Assembly (NCBI GenBank): GCA_021845505.1 | Contig: JAJZVU010000032.1 | Span: 1 to 38,803, forward strand | Length of the DNA stretch: 38,803 bases | Reading direction: 5' to 3' | DNA from: Pseudomonadota bacterium | GTDB lineage: Bacteria; Pseudomonadota; Gammaproteobacteria; Burkholderiales; Burkholderiaceae_C | Part shown: one piece after another, positions 10,674 to 18,923 of the stretch | How positions within the stretch are numbered: position 1 is the first letter of the stretch | Layout: every line of letters begins with the position of its first letter | Notes under the pieces: model-generated | Told to the model about the DNA's origin: nothing | Database searches by the model: none | The model's input: only the letters and a program-made list of their open reading frames with translations | Program-made: the position numbers and the translations under genes

Positions 10674-10710
10674 GCATTTGGCGCCAAGCTGGTTGCATTT
10701 CGTGCCAAGC
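10674..10710. promoter_or_regulatory. Candidate AraC-type operator: two direct repeats 21 bp apart
   Basis: GCATTTGGCGCCAAGC (10674-10689) and GCATTTCGTGCCAAGC (10695-10710) agree at 14 of 16 positions and begin exactly 21 bp apart, about two helical turns. AraC-family activators typically bind such direct repeats. The pair lies in the 304-base gap between divergent liuA (start 10601) and the AraC-type gene (start 10906), about 73-109 bases before the liuA start, where an activator would sit. Apart from this pair and the TACAAT at 10761, the gap shows only a GATAAG at 10656-10661 on the minus strand that could be a liuA -10. Confidence 0.6.
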
Positions 10711-10760
10711 CATCGCGACCTCGGGCGGCCCCGCGCGCGCCCCCGCGGCGCTCGCCTTCC

Positions 10761-10766
10761 TACAAT
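10761..10766 (+). promoter_or_regulatory. Possible -10 element for the AraC-type gene
   Basis: TACAAT matches the -10 consensus at 5 of 6 positions. It lies about 50 bp past the direct repeats and 140 bases before the start at 10906. No good -35 is visible. If used, the mRNA would carry a leader of about 130 bases. Confidence 0.3.
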
Positions 10767-10905
10767 CGGGGCCTGCCGGGCTGCGGCGCGGCACCGGCAG
10801 GCTCGCGCAGCGCGCACCGGCGCGCCCGGGGGTGCCTGTTGCGCCAGCCGCCCGCGGTTCCCGCCGCAGCGCCACGACCCCGTCACCAACCCGCGCCCAC
10901 GCCGC

Positions 10906-11994
10906 ATGCCAGCCGCCGCCACCCCGATGGCCTTCGTCCGCTCGGTGCTCGCGGCCTACCGCAAGTATCGCGTCGACCCCTCGCCGGCGCTGCTCGAGGC
11001 GGGAATTCCCCGGGCCTTGCTGCAGCACCCCGAAGCCCGGGTCACCGCGGCGCAATTCGAGGCGCTGTGCCGCGTGGCGATGCAGCAACTCGACGACGAG
11101 GCGCTGGGCTGGTTCTCGCGCCGCCTGCCCTGGGGAAGCTACGGGCTGCTGTGCCGCGCCTCGCTGAGCGCCCCCAGCCTGGGAGTCGCGCTCAAGCGCT
11201 GGTGCCGCCACCACCGCCTGCTGACCGAGGACATCGATCTGCGGCTGCTGGTCGAAGGCGACGTGGCCACGCTGCAGATCGACGAACACCGCCGCCTCGG
11301 AGCGCTGCGGGAGTTCTGCCTGGTCAGTTGCCTGCGCTACGTGCACGGCTACGCCTGCTGGCTGATCGACTCCCGCATGGCGCTGCTGGAGACCCGCCTG
11401 CCGTTGCGGCGACCGCCGCACGGCGACGTGTTCTCGCTGCTGTTCCCCGGGCCGGTGGCCTTCGGTGCCGAACGGGCCTGCATGCGCTTTTCCGCCCGCT
11501 ACCTGGAGTTGCCGCCGTGCCGCGACGAGACCGCGATGCGCGCGATGCTGCAGCAGGCGCTGCCGCTGACGGTGCGCCAGTACCGGCGCGACCGCCTGCT
11601 GGCCGACCGCGCGCGCGCGCTCATCGCCGCCCACCCCGAACAGCCCCACGACGCCGCCAGCCTGGCCGACGCGCTCAACGTGTCGGTGCGCACGCTGCAC
11701 CGCCAGTTGCAGGAGGAAGGCACCTCGCTGCAGCGCATCAAGGACGCGGTGCGCCTGCGGCATGCCGCGCACAGGCTGCGTCGAGGCAACGAGCCGATCA
11801 AGAAGGTCGCGCTGGCGGTCGGCTTCGCCAGCGCGAAGACCTTCGCGCGGGCGTTTCGCGACTGGACCGGGCACAGCCCCGGCGCGTACCGCGCCGGCGC
11901 CGAGCCGGCTCAGGGCGCGGCGGGCTGGCCGCGCGCGGAGCGCGCCAGCGTGGCCACGCCCAGCAGCACGACCACCGAGCCGATGAAGCCGTAG
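10906..11994 (+). CDS. AraC-family transcriptional regulator, probable liu regulator
   Basis: 362 residues from ATG 10906; a second ATG at 10927 ([11 protein letters not shown]) is about as likely. The N-terminal part (10-200: [38 protein letters not shown]) is the arabinose-binding-like domain found in OruR-type regulators. The C-terminal part (about 235-330) has the two AraC helix-turn-helix units: [24 protein letters not shown] and [32 protein letters not shown]. Effectors of this subgroup are often amino or fatty acids and their derivatives. It is divergent from liuA with a candidate operator between them. The tail after AYR (about 30 residues) runs antisense into the MFS gene by 85 bases and looks dispensable. 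Confidence 0.85.
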   Translation: MPAAATPMAFVRSVLAAYRKYRVDPSPALLEAGIPRALLQHPEARVTAAQFEALCRVAMQQLDDEALGWFSRRLPWGSYGLLCRASLSAPSLGVALKRWCRHHRLLTEDIDLRLLVEGDVATLQIDEHRRLGALREFCLVSCLRYVHGYACWLIDSRMALLETRLPLRRPPHGDVFSLLFPGPVAFGAERACMRFSARYLELPPCRDETAMRAMLQQALPLTVRQYRRDRLLADRARALIAAHPEQPHDAASLADALNVSVRTLHRQLQEEGTSLQRIKDAVRLRHAAHRLRRGNEPIKKVALAVGFASAKTFARAFRDWTGHSPGAYRAGAEPAQGAAGWPRAERASVATPSSTTTEPMKP

Positions 11995-13136
11995 CCCCAG
12001 GCCAGCGCGCCTCCCAGAGTGGCCACCAGCGAGAACAACGGCGGGCCGACGACGATTCCGGCATAGGTGAAGGTCAGCGTTCCGCCGGTCAGCGCGCCCG
12101 CCTGGCCCGCGGGCGACAGGCGCGCGACCTCGGCCAGGTAGACCCCGTTCCAGCCGGTGGCGGTGGCGCCGAAGGCGATCGCCAGCACCGCCATCGCGCC
12201 CAGGCCCCAGCGCGGTCCGAGCAGCGCGCAGGCCAGGGCGCTGCCCCCCATGACCAGCGCCAGCACTCCCAGCAGCCTGGCAGGGCGCACCCCATGGTCG
12301 GTGAGAAAGCCCCAGGTGATGCGCCCGACGACCCCGGCGCCCTGCCCCAGCGCCAGCAGCATGCCGGCGCGCACCAGCGACAAGCCTGCCGCCAGGTGCA
12401 GCTGGGCGACGAAGAACGCCGAAAAGCACATCTGCATCGATGCGAAGAACATCGACAGGACGGCCAGCGGGCGGATCCCCGGGTTGCCCCACACCAGCGC
12501 GATCGGGTGGCGCCGCCGCTGCGGCGGCGCGGGGGTCGCGGGAGCTTCGCGGTCGAAGCGCCCGCGCACCCGCTGCGCGGCCACCGCCGCGACCGCGCAG
12601 ACCAGCGCGACCGCCAGCAGCGCCAGCCGCCAGTTGGTCAGCTCCAGCGTGCCGGGCAGCAATGCGCCGGCGAGCACCCCGCCGATCGGCACGCCGGTCT
12701 GCTTGAGCGAGAACACCAGCCCGCGCAGCCGCGGCGGAGTGACCGCGGCCAGCAGCTGCGAGCTCGCCGGAGTGATCGGACCGTAGCCGAAGCCGATCAG
12801 CGCGGCTCCCAGCGCCATCAGCGCAGCCGCGCCGCTGGCCATCGCGGCCACGCCCAGCGCGCACAGCACCAGGCAGGCCTGGCTGACCCGCACCGCGCCG
12901 TGGCGCCGCACCTGCGCACCGCCGACCCCGGCCGCGACCATCGCTCCGCCGAACAGCAGCGCGATGTACACCCCGAGCAGCGCCAGCGGGCGCCCGGTGG
13001 CCTTGGCCACCGCGGGAGCGATCGCCGGCAGCGCCAGCACGCACATCGACACCAGCACCTGGATCACCAGCGTGACGGCCAGCGCCAATGCGGGGAAGGC
13101 TTCTGCGACGCGAGGGTGGGAAGATTCGACCGTCAT
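11910..13136 (-). CDS. MFS transporter, substrate unknown
   Basis: 408 residues from ATG 13136 (MTVESSHPRV), with about 12 hydrophobic helices, a Pro-rich basic cytoplasmic loop near residues 185-205 separating the two six-helix halves, and an MFS-like GFLTDHGVRPARL segment after helix 8. The motif SLKQTGVPIGG in helix 5 is typical of CynX/NarK-like and related organic-anion or drug permeases. It follows bioB by 86 bases on the same strand, so it may be the distal gene of the biotin/carboxylase transcript, or independent. Its 3' end overlaps the convergent AraC-type gene by 85 bases. No substrate can be inferred. Confidence 0.8.
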   Translation of the reverse strand: MTVESSHPRVAEAFPALALAVTLVIQVLVSMCVLALPAIAPAVAKATGRPLALLGVYIALLFGGAMVAAGVGGAQVRRHGAVRVSQACLVLCALGVAAMASGAAALMALGAALIGFGYGPITPASSQLLAAVTPPRLRGLVFSLKQTGVPIGGVLAGALLPGTLELTNWRLALLAVALVCAVAAVAAQRVRGRFDREAPATPAPPQRRRHPIALVWGNPGIRPLAVLSMFFASMQMCFSAFFVAQLHLAAGLSLVRAGMLLALGQGAGVVGRITWGFLTDHGVRPARLLGVLALVMGGSALACALLGPRWGLGAMAVLAIAFGATATGWNGVYLAEVARLSPAGQAGALTGGTLTFTYAGIVVGPPLFSLVATLGGALAWGYGFIGSVVVLLGVATLARSARGQPAAP

Positions 13137-13222
13137 CACTCCGATAGCAGCCGCGGGCAAGCGCCGTCACACGACAGGCGTGCCGGGACCGCGATACCCC
13201 CTAGCGTACGCCCGTCGCGCGC

Positions 13223-14230
13223 TCAGCCGCAGGCGCGCAGGCCCAGGCGTTCGAACAGTTCGCGATCGCGCTGCACCTGGGGGTTCCCGGTGGTCAGCAG
13301 GGTGTCGCCGTAGAAAATCGAATTCGCGCCGGCCGCGAAGCACAGCGCCTGCAACGCGTCGTCCATCTGCTGGCGCCCCGCCGAAAGCCGGACCATCGCC
13401 TTGGGCATGGTGATGCGCGCCACCGCGACGGTGCGCACGAACTCGAACGGATCGATGGGCCTGGCGTGCTCCAGCGGGGTTCCCTCGACCGCGACCAGGT
13501 TGTTGATCGGCACCGACTCGGGGTAGGGATCGAGGTTGGCCAGCTGCGCGACCAGGCCGGCGCGCTGGCGCCGCGACTCGCCCATGCCGACGATGCCTCC
13601 GCAGCACACGTGGATGCCGGCGTCGCGAACGTGCGCCAGCGTGTCGAGGCGGTCCTGGTAGGTGCGGGTGCTGACGATCGACCCGTAGTACTCCGGGGAG
13701 GTGTCGAGGTTGTGGTTGTAGTAGTCCAGGCCGGCGTCCTTCAGCGCCTGCGCCTGCTCGGCGCTGAGCATGCCCAGGGTCACGCAGCTCTCCATCCCCA
13801 GGTCCTTGACCGCGCCGATCATCGCGGCCACGCGCTCGAGGTCGCGGTCCTTCAGGCTGCGCCAGGCCGCTCCCATGCAAAAGCGGGTCGCGCCCTGCTC
13901 GCGGGCCGCGCGCGCCGCCTCCACCACCTCGTCGAGCGCCATCAGCTTGCCGGCGGCCAGGCCGGTGTCGTGGTGCGCCGATTGCGAGCAGTAGCCGCAA
14001 TCCTCGGCGCAGCCTCCGGTCTTGATCGACAGCAGGGTCGACAGCTGCACCTGGTTGGCATCGAAATGGGCGCGATGCACCTGCTGCGCCTGGTACAGCA
14101 GGTCGAGGAAGGGCAGTTCGTACAGCGCCTCGACCCGCTCGAGCGGCCAGCGGGTCGCGGCCTGAGCGGCCTCGGTGGCTGCGCCGCGCGGCCGCAGCGC
14201 GTCCACGGGAATCACGGATACGGTGCTCAT
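13223..14230 (-). CDS. bioB: Biotin synthase
   Basis: 335 residues. The radical-SAM cluster motif is CAEDCGYC (Cys74, Cys78, Cys81) in [17 protein letters not shown]. Other family segments present are [59 protein letters not shown] and ANSIFYGD, covering the residues for the second Fe-S cluster including the Arg of RLSAGR. It inserts sulfur into dethiobiotin to make biotin. It lies 16 bases after the carboxyltransferase at 14247 with its own GGAGAG site, so it is probably co-transcribed with the carboxylase genes, whose carrier needs biotin. No other bio gene (A, F, D) is in the window. Confidence 0.97.
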   Translation of the reverse strand: MSTVSVIPVDALRPRGAATEAAQAATRWPLERVEALYELPFLDLLYQAQQVHRAHFDANQVQLSTLLSIKTGGCAEDCGYCSQSAHHDTGLAAGKLMALDEVVEAARAAREQGATRFCMGAAWRSLKDRDLERVAAMIGAVKDLGMESCVTLGMLSAEQAQALKDAGLDYYNHNLDTSPEYYGSIVSTRTYQDRLDTLAHVRDAGIHVCCGGIVGMGESRRQRAGLVAQLANLDPYPESVPINNLVAVEGTPLEHARPIDPFEFVRTVAVARITMPKAMVRLSAGRQQMDDALQALCFAAGANSIFYGDTLLTTGNPQVQRDRELFERLGLRACG

Positions 14231-14246
14231 CGACAGCTCTCCAGGT

Positions 14247-15827
14247 TCACGGCCTCACGCCGCTCTTGTACTTCGGTCCGACATCGCTCTTCAGCCGGCC
14301 CTGCATCGCGTCGAGGAAACGGCACAGGTAGGCGCGGGTCTCGCGCGGATCGATGACGTCCTCCACTCCGAAGGCCTCGGCGGTGCGCAGCGGCGAGGCC
14401 AGCGCGCGCAGCTCGGCCTCGAGCTCGCGCTGGCGCGCGGCCGGGTCGGCGGCGCCCTGGATCTCCCGCTTGAACGCGGCGGCCACGCCCCCCTCGACCG
14501 GCAGCGAGCCCCATTCGGCCGACGGCCACGCGATCTTCAGGTTCAGCCCGTTCTTGCTGGTGGTTCCCATTCCCGCCATTCCATAGCACTTGCGGATCAC
14601 CACGGTGAGCATCGGCACCGTGGCCTGCGCCCCCACGTACACGGTGCGCATGCCCTCGCGCAGCGTGGCGGCCGCCTCGGCGTCCATGCCGACCATGAAG
14701 CCCGGCACGTCGACCAGGAACACCAGCGGCACGTGGAAAGTGTCGCACAGTTCGATGAAGTGGCTCTGCTTGCGCGCGGCCTTCACGTCCATCGCCCCGC
14801 CGGCGATCATGGGATTGTTGGCGATCACCCCGACGCTCCTGCCGTTCAGGCGCGCGAACGCGGTGATCAGCGCCTTGCCGAAACTCGGCTGCAGCTCGAA
14901 GACCGAGCCGCGGTCGACGACCAGCTCGATCAGCCTGCGCATGTTGTAGGGCTGGCGGCGGTTGCGCGGAACGATGCGCAGCAGCTCGTCCTCGCGCCGG
15001 TCCGTCGGGTCCTCGCAGCGCACGCTGGGCGGCAGTTCGTAGACATTCTGCGGCAGGTAGCCGAGGAAGCGACGGATCGACTCGAAGCACTTGTCCTCGC
15101 TGGGCGCGACATTGTCCACCGTGCCCGCGACGTCGACCGCCATATGCGCGCCGCCCAGCTGCTCCTTGGTCACCACCTGGCCCAGCGAACGCTCGACCAC
15201 CGGCGGGCCGGCGGCGAAGATCTGGCTGGAATCCTTGACCATGATCGACCAGTGGGAGAGGATCGCCCGGCCCGCCGGCCCACCGGCGGCGGTGCCCATC
15301 ACGGCGCTGACCACCGGCACGACCCCCAGCAGCTCGACCGAGCGCTCGAAGCCGTCGACTCCCGGGAACACCGTGTGGCCGCGCCTGCGGGCCGAGGTCA
15401 CGGTGCCGCCTGCGCCATCGATCAGGTTGATCAGCGGGATGCGGTATTCGTAGGCCAGATCCTCGACAAAGCCGCCCTGCCCGCCCTTGCGTCGATCGCC
15501 CCCCCAGCTGGTTCCTCCGCGCACCGTGAAGTCCTCGCCGCCGACGGCCACCGGCCGCCCGTCGATCTGCCCCAGGCCGCAGACATAGGGCGCCGGGGTC
15601 ACCCCCTGCAGTCGCCCGTCGACATAGCTGCCGTGCCCGGCCAGCGCGCCGACCTCGCGGAAGGAACCCGCGTCGAGCAGGCGATCGACCCGCTCGCGGA
15701 CGGTCAGGCGCCCCTGGGCGTGGTGCTTGTCCACCGCCGCGACGCCTCCCAGCTCGGCTGCCCAACGTCGGCGTTGCTCGATCTCGTCGACCTCGGCCTG
15801 CCAGTTCTCCCCGCTCGTGCCACTCAT
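14247..15827 (-). CDS. Acyl-CoA carboxylase carboxyltransferase (second CT)
   Basis: 526 residues of the PCCB/MCCB carboxyltransferase fold with both crotonase-like halves: [56 protein letters not shown] (oxyanion loop), then [44 protein letters not shown] and [16 protein letters not shown]. The acyl-selectivity position (Asp in propionyl-CoA enzymes, GGAYDVM) falls in GMAGMGT, so a Met or neighbour occupies it. The R-x-R-R-G-H segment and the missing canonical YSPA-type motif set it apart from PCC and MCC. It presumably shares the biotin carboxylase and carrier encoded upstream. It starts 153 bases after the ACS transporter with a strong GGAGAGGA site. The substrate is unknown. Confidence 0.88.
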   Translation of the reverse strand: MSGTSGENWQAEVDEIEQRRRWAAELGGVAAVDKHHAQGRLTVRERVDRLLDAGSFREVGALAGHGSYVDGRLQGVTPAPYVCGLGQIDGRPVAVGGEDFTVRGGTSWGGDRRKGGQGGFVEDLAYEYRIPLINLIDGAGGTVTSARRRGHTVFPGVDGFERSVELLGVVPVVSAVMGTAAGGPAGRAILSHWSIMVKDSSQIFAAGPPVVERSLGQVVTKEQLGGAHMAVDVAGTVDNVAPSEDKCFESIRRFLGYLPQNVYELPPSVRCEDPTDRREDELLRIVPRNRRQPYNMRRLIELVVDRGSVFELQPSFGKALITAFARLNGRSVGVIANNPMIAGGAMDVKAARKQSHFIELCDTFHVPLVFLVDVPGFMVGMDAEAAATLREGMRTVYVGAQATVPMLTVVIRKCYGMAGMGTTSKNGLNLKIAWPSAEWGSLPVEGGVAAAFKREIQGAADPAARQRELEAELRALASPLRTAEAFGVEDVIDPRETRAYLCRFLDAMQGRLKSDVGPKYKSGVRP

Positions 15828-15980
15828 GCTGTGCTGTCCTCTCCAGTTCGGTTGCTTCGATGACTCCCCGCACCCCGGCCGCCTCGCGGGCCCGAGCGTG
15901 GCGCCGGGCCGCCGGGCCGGGCCGCGCGAGCGCGCGACCCGCGCGACCTCAAGCCGGTTGCTCCGCGCCGCCGAGCCGAT

Positions 15981-17225
15981 TCACAGCTTGCGCGGATCGC
16001 AGGCGACGATCAGCAGCGCGCCGAATACGATCGGCAGGATCGACACCAGCGCAAAGGCGTAATAGAACGACCCGGTGGCGCTGACGATGAAGCCGGTGAA
16101 CAGCGGCGCGACGATCCCGGCCAGCGAGCCGATCCCGGTCACCAGGCTCGACGCGGCCCCACCGTTGCTCGGGCAGGCGTCGACCGGAATGGCGAAGAAG
16201 ATCGGGTTGGCGGTGAAATTGATCAGGCTGGCCACGCTGATCAACAGCACGATCTCCAGGGTGGTCGTCGCCACCAGGGTCATGCCGATGATCAGGCCGG
16301 TCACCAGCAGGCAGGTGCCCGCCAGGTAGGTGCGCCCCCAGCGCAGGCTGTCGGTCTTGCGGTAGACCCAGTCGGAGATCGGCCCCGAGGCCAGCGCACC
16401 GATGGTCATGAAGATCCACGGCAGCGAGCCGAAGTAGGCGATGTGGGAAAACTCCATGTGCCGTTCCTTCACCAGGTAGGTCGGAAGGAACGCCAGCAGG
16501 AAATACAGCACGTACGCGGACGAGAAGAACGCCAGCCCGGTCAGCCACAGCGTGCGGCTGCCGACGATGCGGCTCCAGTGCACCGCCTCGCCCGTCTGCG
16601 CGCGCTCGAGCGCCGGCGCGCCCTGCTCCGGCCTGTCGGTGATGTAGATCTTGCAGAGAACCGCCCACGCGATGCCGACGACACCCAGCAGGATGAACGG
16701 CGCCTGCCAGCCGTACGCCGAGGTCAGCCAGACAGCGACCGGGATGATGAGCAGCGAGCCCAGCGGGATGCCCGCGCCCATCAGCGTGGCGGCCCGGCCG
16801 TGCTCCTTGGCGGGAAACCAGTTGCCGATGAGCTGCGAGCCGCTGGGGAACGCCACCCCCTCGCTGGCTCCGAACAGGATGCGCAGCCCGAGCAGGCTGG
16901 CGAATCCGTTGGCCACCGCCACCAGCATCACGGTGATCGACCACAGCACCGACGACGCGATGAAGGTCCGCTTGGGGCCGAGCAGCGACACGATGCCGCC
17001 GCCGAGGAACACCAGCAGCACGTAGCCCCAGCCGAAGCCCGAGGCGATGATCCCGAACTCCTTGATGCTCAGGTGGAAGGTCTTGATCAGTACCGGCGCG
17101 ACGACACCCAGCACGCCGCGGTCCGCGTAGTTGATGATGGTGATCACGAACAACAGCCATGCCACGGTCCAGCGATTGCGCTGGGCCGGCTGCGCCGCGT
17201 AGCCGGTGTTTGGAGTTACTGCCAT
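15981..17225 (-). CDS. ACS-family (anion:cation symporter) MFS transporter
   Basis: 414 residues from ATG 17225, preceded by GGGAGAC; an upstream in-frame ATG at 17273 lacks such a site. It has the anion:cation symporter signature after the first helix (INYADRGVLGVVAP), FGWGYVLLVFLGG, the RILFGASEGVAFPSG segment of helix 4, and about 12 helices. Family members import sugar acids (galactonate, glucarate), phthalates, hydroxyphenylacetate or other carboxylates with protons. Its place inside the CoA-transferase/carboxylase cluster suggests it imports the acid that the transferase activates. It is 99 bases downstream of the biotin carrier gene. Confidence 0.88.
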   Translation of the reverse strand: MAVTPNTGYAAQPAQRNRWTVAWLLFVITIINYADRGVLGVVAPVLIKTFHLSIKEFGIIASGFGWGYVLLVFLGGGIVSLLGPKRTFIASSVLWSITVMLVAVANGFASLLGLRILFGASEGVAFPSGSQLIGNWFPAKEHGRAATLMGAGIPLGSLLIIPVAVWLTSAYGWQAPFILLGVVGIAWAVLCKIYITDRPEQGAPALERAQTGEAVHWSRIVGSRTLWLTGLAFFSSAYVLYFLLAFLPTYLVKERHMEFSHIAYFGSLPWIFMTIGALASGPISDWVYRKTDSLRWGRTYLAGTCLLVTGLIIGMTLVATTTLEIVLLISVASLINFTANPIFFAIPVDACPSNGGAASSLVTGIGSLAGIVAPLFTGFIVSATGSFYYAFALVSILPIVFGALLIVACDPRKL

Positions 17226-17324
17226 GGTTTGTCTCCCGAAGCTTTTGTGTATGTGCCTTTGGTTGGTGTTCATCCACGAACAGACTTGTGCCAGGCTGCA
17301 GCGCCTTGCCGATCCTCCCTTCCG

Positions 17325-17546
17325 CTAGTCCTCGATGACCAGCAGGACGTCGCCTTCCTTCACGGCCGCCCCCTCGGCGACGCGCACCTCCACGATGCTG
17401 CCGCCGTCCTCGGCGATCACCGGGATCTCCATCTTCATCGACTCGAGGATCATCAGGGTCTCCCCCTCCTCCGCGCCGTCCCCGACGGCCTTGAGGATCT
17501 TCCACACCGAGCCGGTGACCTCGGACTTCAGTTCATAGCGTGCCAT
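17325..17546 (-). CDS. Stand-alone biotin carboxyl carrier protein (73 aa)
   Basis: A complete minimal biotinyl domain of 73 residues. The biotinylation motif ESMKMEIP places the modified Lys at residue 38, with VTGSVWKILKAVGDGAEEGE before it and VAEGAAVKEGDVLLVIE after, forming the barrel-sandwich hybrid. There is no N-terminal Pro/Ala-rich arm as in AccB of the essential acetyl-CoA carboxylase. It should carry carboxybiotin between the biotin carboxylase at 17571 (24 bases upstream) and the carboxyltransferases at 18924 and/or 14247. A lipoyl role is unlikely, since the motif has Met on both sides of Lys. Confidence 0.93.
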   Translation of the reverse strand: MARYELKSEVTGSVWKILKAVGDGAEEGETLMILESMKMEIPVIAEDGGSIVEVRVAEGAAVKEGDVLLVIED

Positions 17547-17570
17547 TGGATTGCCTTGCTCCCAGGGAAT

Positions 17571-18911
17571 TCATCGAATCAATTCGGACAACAGTCCCGT
17601 GTGCACGTCGCCGTCGCGGAACGCGCTCGACGACAGCACCTGGTCCAGAGCGGCCAGGTTGGTCTTCACGCCCGCGATGTCGAACTCGCGCAACGCATCG
17701 CGCAGCAGGTCGATCGCCGCCTCGCGCGTCGGCGCGTGGGCGATCACCTTGGCCAGCATCGGGTCGTAGTGCGTGGTCACTTCGCGCCCTTGCGCATAGC
17801 CGGTCTCGATGCGGATTCCCGGCCTGCGCGGCGGCCTGAAGGTGCTCAGCGTGCCGGGCGAAGGCAGGAAGCGGCGCGAGTCCTCGGCATACACCCGGGC
17901 CTCGATCGCGTGGCCGTCGACCCGCACCTCGGGCGGCAGGATGTCGCCCAGCGCCTGCCCGGCCGCCGAGCGGATCTGCGCGGCCACCAGGTCGAGCCCG
18001 GTGACCTCCTCGGTCACGCCGTGTTCCACCTGCAGCCGGGTATTCGTTTCCAGGAAGCTGAAGCTGCCGTCGGCCCCCATGAGCATTTCGACGGTGCCGA
18101 TGTTGTCGTAGCCCATGCCGGCGAAGGTCGCGGCGATCTGCTCGGCCAGCGCATGCACCCGCTGGCGGTCGACGCGCGGCGCGCAGGCCTCCTCGAGCAC
18201 CTTCTGGTGCCTGCGCTGCACCGAGCAGTCGCGGTCGAACAGATGGCGCACCTTGCCGTGTCGGTCGCCCAGCAACTGGAACTCGACGTGGCGCGGCCGC
18301 TCCAGGTATTTCTCGAGATAGACGTCGCCGTTGGCGAAGCCGCGCAGCGCCATCGAGCGCGCGCGCTCGACGCTGGCCTGCAGCTGCTCCTCGTCGCGCG
18401 CCACCAGCATGCCGATGCCGCCGCCGCCGCCGGCCGGCTTGACCAGCAGCGGAAAGCCGATGCTGCGGGCGTGTTCCCGCATCTGCAGCGGATCGTCGCC
18501 GAGCACCGGCGAGCCCTGCCCGACCGGCAGGCCGTGGCGGGCGGCGAGCTCGCGCGCGCGGGTCTTGTGGCCCATCGCCTCCAGCCACCGGGCCGAAGGG
18601 CCGATGAATCGCGCCCCGGCCTGCTCCACCCGAGTCGCGAATTCGGGGTTCTCGGAAAGGAATCCGTAGCCCGGATGCACGCCGTCGGCGCCCGAGCGGC
18701 GCACGACGTCGAGCAGCGCCTGCTGGTTGAGGTAGCTCTCGCGCGCCGGCGCAGCGCCGATGCAGTAGGTCTCGCCGGCCTCGGCGAGGTAGGGCGCGCC
18801 GGCGTCGGCCTCCGAATAGACGGCCACCGACGCGATGCCCATGCGCGTCAGGGTGCGCAGCACCCGGGCGGCGACGGCGCCGCGATTGGCCACCAGGACT
18901 TTGTGGAACAT
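17571..18911 (-). CDS. Biotin carboxylase subunit (no biotinyl domain)
   Basis: 446 residues, the length of a bare biotin carboxylase: no BT or biotinyl domain, unlike LiuD in this window. Visible sites: KVLVANRGAVAARV at the N-terminus, Lys158 before the ATP-lid loop PAGGGGGIGM, RDCSVQRRHQK (227-237), Glu275, Glu288, Asn290 and Arg292 in FLETNTRLQVEH, and Arg339 in HAIEARVYAED. The usual Pro after QVEH is Gly. It carboxylates the 73-residue carrier at ATP cost. It starts 12 bases after the upstream CT stop and has no obvious ribosome-binding site, so it is probably translationally coupled to that gene. Confidence 0.93.
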   Translation of the reverse strand: MFHKVLVANRGAVAARVLRTLTRMGIASVAVYSEADAGAPYLAEAGETYCIGAAPARESYLNQQALLDVVRRSGADGVHPGYGFLSENPEFATRVEQAGARFIGPSARWLEAMGHKTRARELAARHGLPVGQGSPVLGDDPLQMREHARSIGFPLLVKPAGGGGGIGMLVARDEEQLQASVERARSMALRGFANGDVYLEKYLERPRHVEFQLLGDRHGKVRHLFDRDCSVQRRHQKVLEEACAPRVDRQRVHALAEQIAATFAGMGYDNIGTVEMLMGADGSFSFLETNTRLQVEHGVTEEVTGLDLVAAQIRSAAGQALGDILPPEVRVDGHAIEARVYAEDSRRFLPSPGTLSTFRPPRRPGIRIETGYAQGREVTTHYDPMLAKVIAHAPTREAAIDLLRDALREFDIAGVKTNLAALDQVLSSSAFRDGDVHTGLLSELIR

Positions 18912-18923
18912 GGATCGATCGTT

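Noticed and set aside
10656-10687. liuA promoter made from TTGGCG and GATAAG
   Set aside because: The spacer is 20 bases, too long for a sigma-70 promoter; the -10 alone is noted with the operator but a full promoter is not claimed.
15828-15980. GC-rich stem-like sequences between the ACS and second CT genes
   Set aside because: Several overlapping G/C runs can pair, but none has a U-tract or a dominant stem, so I do not call a terminator. Read-through is possible.
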